The translations under genes were made by a program, and so were the position numbers. A stretch of DNA of 64,000 nt, from contig JASANE010028637.1 in assembly GCA_030248225.1 (NCBI GenBank), positions 24,692-88,691 on the forward strand, given 5' to 3'. The notes below the pieces were generated by a model. That model was given only the letters and a program-made list of their open reading frames with translations, was not told the origin of the DNA and ran no database searches. Of this stretch, positions 54,561-64,000 are shown piece by piece. The stretch's first letter is position 1, and each line of letters begins with the position of its first letter. Source of the DNA: Trileptium ribeirensis. Taxonomy: Eukaryota > Nematoda > Enoplea > Enoplida > Thoracostomopsidae.

Positions 54561-56127
54561 ATGTCAATGCAACCGGATTCAAAAACAGCAGATAATACCA
54601 CTGTACATCGATTAGTGTCTAATGATCACGATTCCGGTTTAGTAACCGGGCCAAATATTATCAGGTCACATGCTACTCTAACACCGATAAGTCCCATTGT
54701 TTCAACAATATCACCGATTATTGATGCGCCATCTGCAGTGAAATTGAGTCCCCCTCCGTCAGTGAGGCATTGCTCAATCTCACAAAACACCTCAGCTAAT
54801 CCATTCTTTGTTGAAAATTTAGTTTCCAAATCAGGAGCTACTACTCAAAATCAATTATTTACACCTACAGCTAGCAGCAACACGACAAACACTACCGATA
54901 ACAGTCTGTTGTTTCATCATCGTGGTTTGTCTAGTTGTCAACCCGTCAATCAGCTTTGGTCGCCGGCATTTTTTGTTGATCCAAATGCTTTAGCCAAACT
55001 CACACTCCCGACGCAGTCACAGAATCTATCTACGAACTTTGCGGCAAATATATTAGCTCATTTTAACGCCAACATTACCACTGGCAATAACAAGAATACT
55101 GCGCTAAATCATTTGTTGTTTAATAGCTCATCTCATCAACGAAAACGCTTGACATTTCATTCCGCCAAGCGACCGTCAGAAACTGTCAAAAGCCTGCCGA
55201 ATAAAGTAACTAAGCGAGCAGCCAGTCAAGACGATAATTTGGAGGTAAATATGAGTACCACTGAGTCCAGTCACCAACCACAGATAGGCAGGTTGATTGG
55301 AGCTGAACTGAGTGACGCTGATAGTGATGAGGAAGAAGATAATAATAATAATGATAATATTTCGCTGAATTTTAGCGATGTCACATCGACAACACCAGCT
55401 CACGGAATATCACCAAACGGTGGTAGTGGTGGCTTTATGGTCGATCGTCGACTTCCAGGCAATCAAATCAAAGGTTCATTGTTACATGTTGTGACACCAG
55501 AAATCAGCGCAACGTTTCAAAATAATCCTTATTCTAATGCAACCCAAAATGCAACATCCATAGCGTATGGCGTAGAACCTGTCTTTTTAGAGTCCACGTC
55601 TAGTCAAAGCGTCACAACCAATGTTTATTCAGCACATTTGGGCCATGATAGACACTCTGCGCTTCATCTGAATCAAGAGCAAGACAAATCTGAGAGCGAA
55701 ATACGAGAACGAAGAACACCATCCGGTAGCGTCGTATCTAACAGTGGTTCACGGTCTGACGAGGATGACCTTGAGCAGTGCGATATCGAAACAGTTGTTG
55801 CTCGAAAACCGGCATCTAGCAAAGCTAAATCTTTCTCCGTTGAAGCCAACGTGTCAAATTCATGTTGTGTAGCCGAAACAGGCACAGTGAGCCTGGCGAC
55901 TAAATCTTCTGCTCCTGGAACAAACCAACACACACCTAAATCTAGTAGCAGCGGCGGTGCCAGCGTCAGCATTACAGTTGGACCCCCGGCCCCGCCGTGT
56001 CTACGACTTGCTCCTTCAGGATTGCCCTTACCACCTGGTCAGGAAGCGTCTTCAATTTTACCGGCAGCCTATGCTAGTATGTTGTATGGTGGCTTGCCGT
56101 TTTCGCCACAAGAGTTAGCTGTTCAAG
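54561..56127 (+). CDS. Large first coding exon of a putative transcriptional regulator with EH1-like motif
   Basis: The exon is 1,567 nt (522 codons plus one base), ending at a consensus donor CAAG|GTAAGT. An in-frame TAG directly precedes the ATG. The protein is rich in Ser, Thr, Asn and Pro. Residues 81-89 (PFFVENLVS) fit the Engrailed-homology-1 pattern F-x-I/V-x-x-L-V that recruits Groucho/TLE co-repressors. There is a basic stretch near 198-222 (HQRKRLTFHSAKRPSE), an acidic run near 255-265 (DSDEEEDNNNN), and a Pro/Leu-rich end (APSGLPLPPGQ, YASMLYGGLPFSP). This layout is usual for N-terminal exons of homeobox or other repressor proteins, whose DNA-binding domain sits in later exons, here beyond the window. 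The family is not identified. Confidence 0.75.
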
Positions 56128-56484
56128 GTAAGTATGTCAACTTTTTCGAGTAGCTAATAAATATTGAAAGATTTGTAAGATCAATGTTATCATAATATTT
56201 ATCGCAATAACTCAAATTTTGAACACAAATTTTGTTAAAAAAATAGGCTTTATATCATAGATGTACATTGTATATTTTCATTGATGGTTTGACACTCATT
56301 TTGTTACAGCTGGTGTAGTTTTAGAGTTTTACATTTTTTATAGTTTTAAAGTTTTACGATTGTTGACTGCGGGTTACGGTTTTATGGTTGACAAGATTAA
56401 AATAGTTTCTATGTTGTCAAGGTAAATTCATTGAGAAACTGATCACGACGGCCAGGTTGTCGGTACTGTATCGGAGTATTCCTG

Positions 56485-56784
56485 CCACGTTTAACGTTTT
56501 GATCGAGACGAAATCACAGCTGAGATCAATAGTATGCGTTGTTCCGGAGCGCTTTGGTTTCTTTATTAATAAGTAAATGCAAAAGTTCCGGCATCGAGAC
56601 GAAATCACAGCTGAGATCAATAGTATGCGTTGCTCCGGAGCGTTGTGGTTTCTTTATGAATAAGTAAGTGCAAAAGTTCATTCCACGTTTAACGTTTTCA
56701 TCGAGACAAAATCACAGCTGAGATCATTAGTATGCGTTGTTCCGGATCGCTGCGGTTTCTTTATGAATAAGTAAGTGCAAAAGT
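56485..56784. repeat. Three-copy tandem repeat, 91-107 bp
   Basis: ATCGAGACGAAATCACAGCT starts near 56502, 56593 and 56700. The first and third copies carry a leading CCACGTTTAACGTTTT that the middle copy lacks, which explains the two spacings. Confidence 0.93.
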
Positions 56785-56833
56785 CAATTGTTTACATGCG
56801 TATAACCACAATGACTGCATTTTTTTCTAAATT

Positions 56834-57431
56834 AGACAGTGACACCTTCGTAGATGGATTTGCTAGAAGTTTACACCCTGTCTCTAATTTGGAACATGGT
56901 ATCTTTGGACATGAAATATTCTAAAACGTTTTTAGACAGTGACACCTTCGTAGATGGATTTGCTAGAAGTTTACACCCTGTCTCTAATTTGGAACATGGT
57001 ATCTTTGGACATGAATATTCTAAAACGTTTTTAGACAGTGACACCTTCGTAGATGGATTTGCTAGAAGTTTACACCCTGTCTCTAATTTGGAACATGGTA
57101 TCTTTGGACATGAAATATTCTAAAACGTTTTTAGACAGTGACACCTTCGTAGATGGATTTGCTAGAAGTTTACACCCTGTCTCTAATTTGGAACATGGTA
57201 TCTTTGGACATGAAATATTCTAAAACGTTTTTAGACAGTGACACCTTCGTAGATGGATTTGCTAGAAGTTTACACCCTGTCTCTAATTTGGAACATGGTA
57301 TCTTTGGACATGAAATATTCTAAAACGTTTTTAGACAGTGACACCTTCGTAGATGGATTTGCTAGAAGTTTACACCCTGTCTCTAATTTGGAACATGGTA
57401 TCTTTGGACATGAAATATTCTAAAACGTTTT
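56834..57431. repeat. 100-bp tandem array, 6 copies, almost identical
   Basis: AGACAGTGACACCTTCGTAG starts at 56834, 56934, 57033, 57133, 57233 and 57333. The third spacing is 99 because one A is missing in GAAATATTC. Hardly any substitutions are visible. The open frame at 56854-57123 is the array read through and is not a gene. Confidence 0.97.
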
Positions 57432-58469
57432 GGGTCATGTAGAGGCAAACGACATACAGTAGTAACATTGTGCAATAGTTAGGTATATTTATTATTTACT
57501 AGTTAGTTATTTCCTTTTATGTCTGACTAACTTTTGAAGACCAAGGCTATCAGATGTAATCATTCGAAGGTTCCGAGGTAAAGGCGCTATATATTTGGCT
57601 AACTTCATTCCATTAGACATCTGTAATAAACTAGGCTCAATACCATTGCCTATGGTCAACCTTCCAAAGAGCCCCTGCTTCATGATGAAGACCCGGTTTA
57701 CTTTTGTGAATTTCTACAAAGTTTGTTTTTGTCACAGAATATTTTAAACATATGATCGCTACATTTGTTTTGTATGAACAAAAAGTTAGACGTTGGTTCT
57801 CGGCTGAAGGACTTCGAGGCGATAGACCTCTGACGAGGACCTTCGTCATTTCTGTGAATTTTACCCCAATTTTTGCTTAAATGTTCCACGGCGACGAAGG
57901 GACGGAGGCAGTGCAGTGCCTTCAGGGGTGTCCGACCAATAGGGTAACCACGTAGACTTCACCGACACCTATAGTATATATGCCATGTATGCCTGACATT
58001 TACGGCACATTCCATTGGGTGCCAAACCAATAAAACATATTTTCACATATATACCAGCTATACCAGTTTTACGTAAAATCTTAATATGATAGTTTCATAA
58101 AGCATTTACGACCAGAATTTAAGGAACTTTTTCGACTACATATTATACTGCTACTATGTTGAATAGTGGGGAGCTTAGATTTTCCATATTTTTTATTATT
58201 TGCTCCAATAGTGCTTTTTATTCTGGCAAAAAACGCAATTATATTGCATTTTACACAACACAATAAACTGTTTCTTTAACGCATAATAGCCGTGCTGCAA
58301 TATTAAAAAGTAAGATGATATGATGACATATTCCAGGGCTTAGTTTTGCGAACCGTACGCAAAGTGGAACCCACCGTTGCCAACGAAGCATCTAGTATAT
58401 ATATATAATATGTCGGAAATTTGGCCCATGTCACCTTTAGGGGCCGGACGTTATAACGTTAGAAGGAAG

Positions 58470-58640
58470 AACAGCGTACAGCGGGGGGTTCGGCGGGCGG
58501 CAGCCCACCGACTTTGGCTTAGGCTTAGTACATGGCTCATATAGGGACCTTAGCTTAGGTTAAGACAAAGGCTTAGGCTTAGTATATCGAGAACGGCAAA
58601 AGCCTGCATTTTATTTCCGCCACTAAAGGTTACATTGGCC
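58470..58640 (-). repeat. TTAGGC-rich dispersed repeat, inverted relative to 53390-53550
   Basis: GGCTTAGGCTTAGTACATGG and CTTAGCTTAGGTTAAGACAA match the complement of 53440-53510, together with the adjoining GCCTGCATTTTATTTCCGCC block. Confidence 0.7.
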
Positions 58641-59588
58641 GGACATTTAGCTTATCAGTATAACATTAAATGTTATACAATCATACAAGTACTGTGTATC
58701 ACATACAACCAGATTTCTTGATGGACACTTGAACAAAACTGTGACACTCGTGTCACACTGCGTTGTAAACGTTGTGCCATGACGTGTCCGATTTTCGGTG
58801 ATTGTTGTCCCACGTATAGTGAGTGGGAGAGATGTCCCACTTTTGTATTGTTCCTTTGCCCAAGTTTAGTCCTGCTCTACGCCCCGATTAGTCCTGCCTT
58901 CCCAACTTTTGGTCTGTTCCCCAAGCTTTGGTATTGCAGGTTTTTATCCTTTGTTCGAAAAACTGTTGCATGAACCAAAGTTTGGATGGAAGAAAGAACA
59001 GAACAAAAATTGGAAATACAGGGCGAGAGTTGCGGGAGAGGTGACAGGACAAAAGTGGAAAACTTCCCTCAAAGCGGGAGAAATAACGCAAAAATCGATC
59101 GCGTCATTCATAGCGCATATAACGTAGTGTGACATTGGTGTTCAATTCTTGTTCGAGGAATTATCATGAATCCTTGATACAGCTTTATGACATTTGACAA
59201 GCTAAAATTTTCAATACATTGCCTATGCAACAACTACTGTAAGTAAGATAAGTATGCTGCTGGATCAGAAAATTAAACTTTATTAGTTGAGTTAAATTTT
59301 ACTCTGTTTCAATAAAAACTTGTTTGAATACGCTCTGCCATGAGTATATCAAATAGAGATGATTTAGCTTTACCGAACTCATTATTATCTCATATTTGAA
59401 TTTGTTCATAATGTTTTAACAGCGTTTATATAAATTTTGGAAAATGCGGTATAAATGGTGCTACAGCATTCTTTGTCCACCATATCTTAGAATGCTTCGG
59501 TTAGACTGTTACGGCAGTACAAACCGAGCGTACACTCCCATACATGCTCAGGATTCGAAGTCCTAGTGCGGGATAGCAGGGTTGTGGT

Positions 59589-59796
59589 GCGGGTGCAGTC
59601 CTAAAGGGAGATTGGGTTGCCTCCCAAAAAGAGCTTGGCGAGGTTCCGACGTGGGGGAAGTGTGGTGCTCAAGCCTGAGTGATAGTCCCAGCGGGCGCAG
59701 TCCTCAGGGAGATTGGGTTGCCTCCCAAAAAGAGCTTGGCGAGGTCCCGACGTTTGGGAAGCGCGGTGCTCAAGCCTCAGGGGATAGATAGTCCCA
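59589..59796. repeat. 102-bp direct repeat, 2 copies, GC-rich
   Basis: GCGGGTGCAGTCCTAAAGGG (59589) and GCGGGCGCAGTCCTCAGGG (59691) open two copies sharing GGGTTGCCTCCCAAAAAGAG. The GC content is well above the surroundings. Overlapping open frames on both strands (59582-59873) are products of this composition. Confidence 0.9.
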
Positions 59797-62059
59797 CTTT
59801 GCACTCACCTATGAGCATGTCTAGTAAACTCATATCACAAAGAGTTTTTGATGCCTCAGTTTACACAAGATAATTAACTTTAGTTTTAAGCTCATATTTT
59901 TGTTGTTAAGAGCACATGAACACAATGGTCCCTCAATAAAAAAATATTAACAAAAACATTGGGTGAAAATCTTTGTAGAAAATATTTTGTGAAAATATTT
60001 GGCGTGCGTTGACTGTTTTGGTGGGGTAAGTATCACCTCAACCGCTCCATCTGTGTTGCCCGGCCCTGACTAAATCTTATTAAACATTAGGTTTAACATG
60101 TAATACGATACATAGTTACAGTTAAAATTGGCTTCATTCATGTAGTTCCAGAACTCAAACACAAAATTGTCTACATGCTATACATACAGTAAGCCACAGT
60201 ATGTAGTAGTCAAACGACGGTTATATACGGAATTTATGTTGAACATCGCATTAAATGAGACGAACCTTGAAATGTGCAAAATTCGATGTCAAGGTTTCTA
60301 TGTTTGAAAACAACGTAAGCAACATTAATTACCTTGCTAGTGTTTGAAACATTTTTATTTTATATGAAATCTTTTGAGCGAATTAAATGCTTCAACATTT
60401 TTTAATTCAGAAAACGATGGGCGCATTTAGCGAACGTTTTTCCTTATTGTGTGTTTAAGGTTATCGGTATTAACCATAATATTTGTATTGCACACCAGAA
60501 GGGAGCAAGGACGGAAAATCACAAATGTTTGAGGCTAAAATTATAATAATTTTGAATTTATAAACTGTCTGTAACTAGTTTGTTAGAGTTATCGTTATAC
60601 TGGGAATAAGGATGTCCCACATGTCGTTACAAATTGCATAAAATTAGCGATGGGTAAGCTGTCTTGTTAGTTTATAATACCATGGATATTAGGAGAATAC
60701 GCTACATGGCCGTGGTATTCATCGTATAGTAGTTTAAATGAATTATTTCCCTGAGGTAAAGTTCAAATTTTCCCCAAAAAATGATACCATTAAAGCATAA
60801 GTGTCCAAGGTCCAGGCTGCAGAGCGGAGCGATTTCCGCGGTAGGTAGAGTTTAGTCAGGAAGGAAATCTTTACGATTTTTTGAAATTTATAAATTCACT
60901 CTATTTTATTAAAATTTTACGAGTTTTTGTCGATTTTCCCAATTTTTTACTAAAATGTACTCCAATTCTTGCCAATTTGTGCTCAGTTTAGTCAATCCTA
61001 CACCGATTTTTGTCGATTTTATCGCAAAATTTTGCGGTGTGGACGCATATGCTTAACGTTTTTATTTGGAGCTAATACGACCCTTGGAACATACGCGTTC
61101 ACAGTGGGGTAAGCGGTACACCGCCCGCCGAGCCTCAAGCCCTCATCTTCCTACCCTCACTAGTCAGCCTACTCCCCGTCGTGCCGACACCGCTTGACAT
61201 CCTAGGAGACAAAACGCCTCCCCTGGAGACCCTTGGTATTTCGGACCGCGATTCATGTATGCCGTGGAGCTAATTCATCGGTCTAGTTAGAGCTAACGGT
61301 TACGTTTGGTTTGAGTCAACAGTAAGGTCCAGCTGATGCTGTTTATTTCCTGTTCGATCGTATTGTTAAACCCTGTATCAATAAATTGCTATGTTCATTA
61401 GACCTAAGTTGCTCTTGTGCATACGCCTTGACTCCTATTCCTCTGTAAACGCTCGTTTCTGGCAAAATAGTGGAATACAAAATGTTTTGTTTGATGAATT
61501 AACAATAAATGTTTGAGTTCTAACCATTTCAAGAATCATATTCAGTAGAGATGATCTATCTTAAATTGTATAAATTGAGCATATAAAGGGTTACTGTACG
61601 TTTCATTATAATTGCTGATGTGTGTTGTATAAGCTTAAATCCAGCTTACAACTAAAGTCCACTCAGTCACTACTATAACAACATTAGCTTGAAATGCAAG
61701 TGCATTTTTACATTCGAATACTAACTAGCACTCACTCTAATCATCTCAGGATTTATAATTTGCGAATTACTATTATTATCTGTAACTTTTAATAATAATT
61801 GCGGAGCTCAAAAGCAGTTTTCAAGCTTTAAAAGCAATCCCAATTTATTGAAGAGACGACAAAACTTCGATATAACAGCATCTTGTTGTTGTTGTTTTTG
61901 CATAATATGTAAATTTGTTTTGAAAAAATAGAGAAAAGAGACGATATTCTATTATTATTTAGTAGAATTACTAATAGAGCGGTTTTTAAAACGAGAATCC
62001 TTTTAGTTCCACGATCGACCACAGCCTTGTATTTGAAATGAATGTAATGAGAGAAAAAT

Positions 62060-64000
62060 GAACAAATGCAATTAAAAGTCACTGTGAGGCAAGTTGATAA
62101 TTTAGGGTTTGTAGCCAAATGCATGCTGTGATTTTATCGAAATACTAAACCTCATCTTTTAAGCTTAATCTAAACATTAAGTCTTTATATAAGACTTAGT
62201 GCAAGCCTATGCCTAAGTATGAACAAATGCAATTAAAAGTCACTGTGAGGGCAAGTTGATAATTTAGGGTTGGTAGCCAAATGCATGCTGTGATTTTATC
62301 GAAATACTAAACCTCATCTTTTAAGCTTAATCTAAACATTAAGTCTTTATATAAGACTTAGTGCAAGCCTAAGCCTAAGTATGAACAAATGCAATTAAAA
62401 GTCATTGTGAGGGCAAGTTGATAATTTAGGGTTGGCAGCCAAATGCATGCTGTGATTTTATCGAAATACTAAACCTCATCTTTTAAGCTTAATCTAAACA
62501 TTAAGTCTTTATATAAGACTTAGTGCAAGCCTAAGCCTAAGTATGAACAAATACAATTAAAAGTCACTGTGAGGGCAAGTTGAAAATTTAGGGTTGGTAG
62601 CCAAATGCATGCTGTGATTTTATCGAAATACTAAACCTCATCTTTTAAGCTTAATCTAAACATTAAGTCTTTATATAAGACTTAGTGCAAGCCTAAGCCT
62701 AAGTACGAACAAATACAATTAAAAGTCACTGTGAGGGCAAGTTGATAATTTAGGGTTGGTAGCCAAATGCATGCTGTGATTTTATCGAAATACTAAACCT
62801 CATGTTTTGAGCTTAATCTAAACATTAAGTCTTTATATAAGACTTAGTGCAAGCCTAAGCCTAAGTATGAACAAATACAATTAAAAGTCACTGTGAGGGC
62901 AAGTTGATAATTTAGGGTTGGTAGCCAAATGTATTCTGTGATTTTATCGAAATACTAAACCTCATGTTTTAAGCTTAATCTAAACATTAAGTCTTTATAT
63001 AAGACTTAGTGCAAGCCTAAGCCTAAGTATGAACAAATGCAATTAAAAGTCATTGTGAGGGCAAGTTGATAATTTAGGGTTGGTAGCCAAATGCATGCTG
63101 TAATTTTATCGAAATACTAAACCTCATCTTTTAAGCTTAATCTAAACATTAAGTCTTTATATAAGACTTAGTGCAAGCCTAAGCCTAAGTATGAACAAAT
63201 ACAATTAAAAGTCACTGTGAGGGCAAGTTGATAATTTAGGGTTGGTAGCCAAATGCATGCTGTGATTTTATCGAAATACTAAACCTCATCTTTTAAGCTT
63301 AATCTAAACATTAAGTCTTTATATAAGACTTAGTGCAAGCCTAAGCCTAAGTATGAACAAATGCAATTAAAAGTCATTGTGAGGGCAAGTTGATAATTTA
63401 GGGTTGGTAGCCAAATGCATGCTGTGATTTTATCGAAATACTAAACCTCATGTTTTAAGCTTAATCTAAACATTAAGTCTTTATATAAGACTTAGTGCAA
63501 GCCTAAGCCTAAGTATGAACAAATACAATTAAAAGTCACTGTGAGGGCAAGTTGATAATTTAGGGTTGGTAGCCAAATGCATGCTGTGATTTTATCGAAA
63601 TACTAAACCTCATCTTTTAAGCTTAATCTAAACATTAAGTCTTTATATAAGACTTAGTGCAAGCCTAAGCCTAAGTATGAACAAATGCAATTAAAAGTCA
63701 TTGTGAGGGCAAGTTGATAATTTAGGGTTGGTAGCCAAATGCATGCTGTGATTTTATCGAAATACTAAACCTCATCTTTTAAGCTTAATCTAAACATTAA
63801 GTCTTTATATAAGACTTAGTGCAAGCCTAAGCCTAAGTATGAACAAATACAATTAAAAGTCACTGTGAGGGCAAGTTGATAATTTAGGGTTGGTAGCCAA
63901 ATGCATGCTGTGATTTTATCGAAATACTAAACCTCATGTTTTAAGCTTAATCTAAACATTAAGTCTTTATATAAGACTTAGTGCAAGCCTAAGCCTAAGT
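62060..64000. repeat. 162-bp satellite, 12 copies, runs off the window
   Basis: Units start with GAACAAATGCAATTAAAAGTC or GAACAAATACAATTAAAAGTC at 62060, 62221 and then every 162 bp to 63841; the twelfth is cut by the edge. Each contains the near-palindrome TAAGTCTTTATATAAGACTTA and ends GCCTAAGCCTAAGTAT. From the seventh copy on, two variants alternate (ATGC with CATTGTG; ATAC with CACTGTG), a dimeric higher-order pattern. Confidence 0.98.

Larger units (their letters stand above)
56128..64000 (+). other. Following intron or downstream region, repeat-rich
   Basis: No second exon of the 54561 gene was found up to the window end, so the intron is at least 7.8 kb or the gene continues elsewhere. 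It contains four tandem arrays and one dispersed repeat, listed separately. Stretches 57432-58430, 58640-59588 and 59797-62059 show no supported feature. Confidence 0.5.

Noticed and set aside
56854..57123. 89-codon open frame (plus strand)
   Set aside because: It is a tandem array read through; its peptide repeats with the 100-bp unit and has no other support.
59582..59873. Small proteins from the GC-rich repeat
   Set aside because: Open frames occur in several frames on both strands across a two-copy direct repeat and share no recognisable domain.
62060..64000. Telomere of nematode type (TTAGGC)
   Set aside because: GCCTAAGCCTAA occurs only as two units per 162-bp monomer; the array is a complex satellite and not a simple hexamer repeat. 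It is also weak evidence for a nematode host.

Overview
The window is nuclear DNA of an animal, probably an invertebrate. It is AT-rich, its genes are split by many GT-AG introns with short acceptors (mostly TTTTCAG or TTTTAG), and it is crowded with short inverted-repeat transposons, minisatellites and decayed LINEs. I could not place the species. Two protein-coding loci can be supported.

Positions 760-40195 (+) hold most of one gene: a P4-type ATPase (phospholipid flippase catalytic subunit) of the ATP8B clade. I assembled 23 successive coding exons plus one alternative exon by joining intron phases. Together they give one open frame of 1,239 codons, from the M1-M2 region to the stop codon, with every P-type ATPase signature in order (DGET, PISL, DKTGT, KGAD, TGDK, GDGAND). 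The first roughly 100 residues lie upstream of the window. The main surprise is at the 5' end: two homologous 99-nt, phase-0 exons (760-858 and 6025-6123) encode alternative versions of the same M1-M2 segment, which looks like a mutually exclusive exon pair at the lipid-entry side of the pump. A second exon (16204-16349) is followed by a decayed partial copy of itself.

The introns hold a 135-bp tandem array at the left edge, a 3-copy array at 1987-2400, two unrelated LINE 3' fragments (23761-24360 minus, 29705-29980 plus), several inverted-repeat elements, and a degenerate array of TTACC-N-GC-N-GGTAA palindromes spaced about 20 bp (37526-37792).

Positions 40196-54560 are intergenic and repeat-dominated: a 1,604-bp inverted-repeat element with long G/C runs, a family of about 265-bp elements that combine terminal inverted repeats with a tRNA-like Pol III promoter (five copies, 46711-51280), a 510-bp element nested inside an older one (48872-50023), and tandem arrays of 101, 156 and 46 bp.

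Positions 54561-56127 (+) hold a large coding exon (522 codons, good donor) of a Ser/Thr/Asn-rich protein with an Engrailed-homology-1-like motif near its N-terminus. It is probably a transcriptional regulator whose DNA-binding domain would lie in exons beyond the window. Its following intron, as far as seen, is filled with tandem repeats and ends in a 162-bp satellite (62060-64000) that runs off the window edge.
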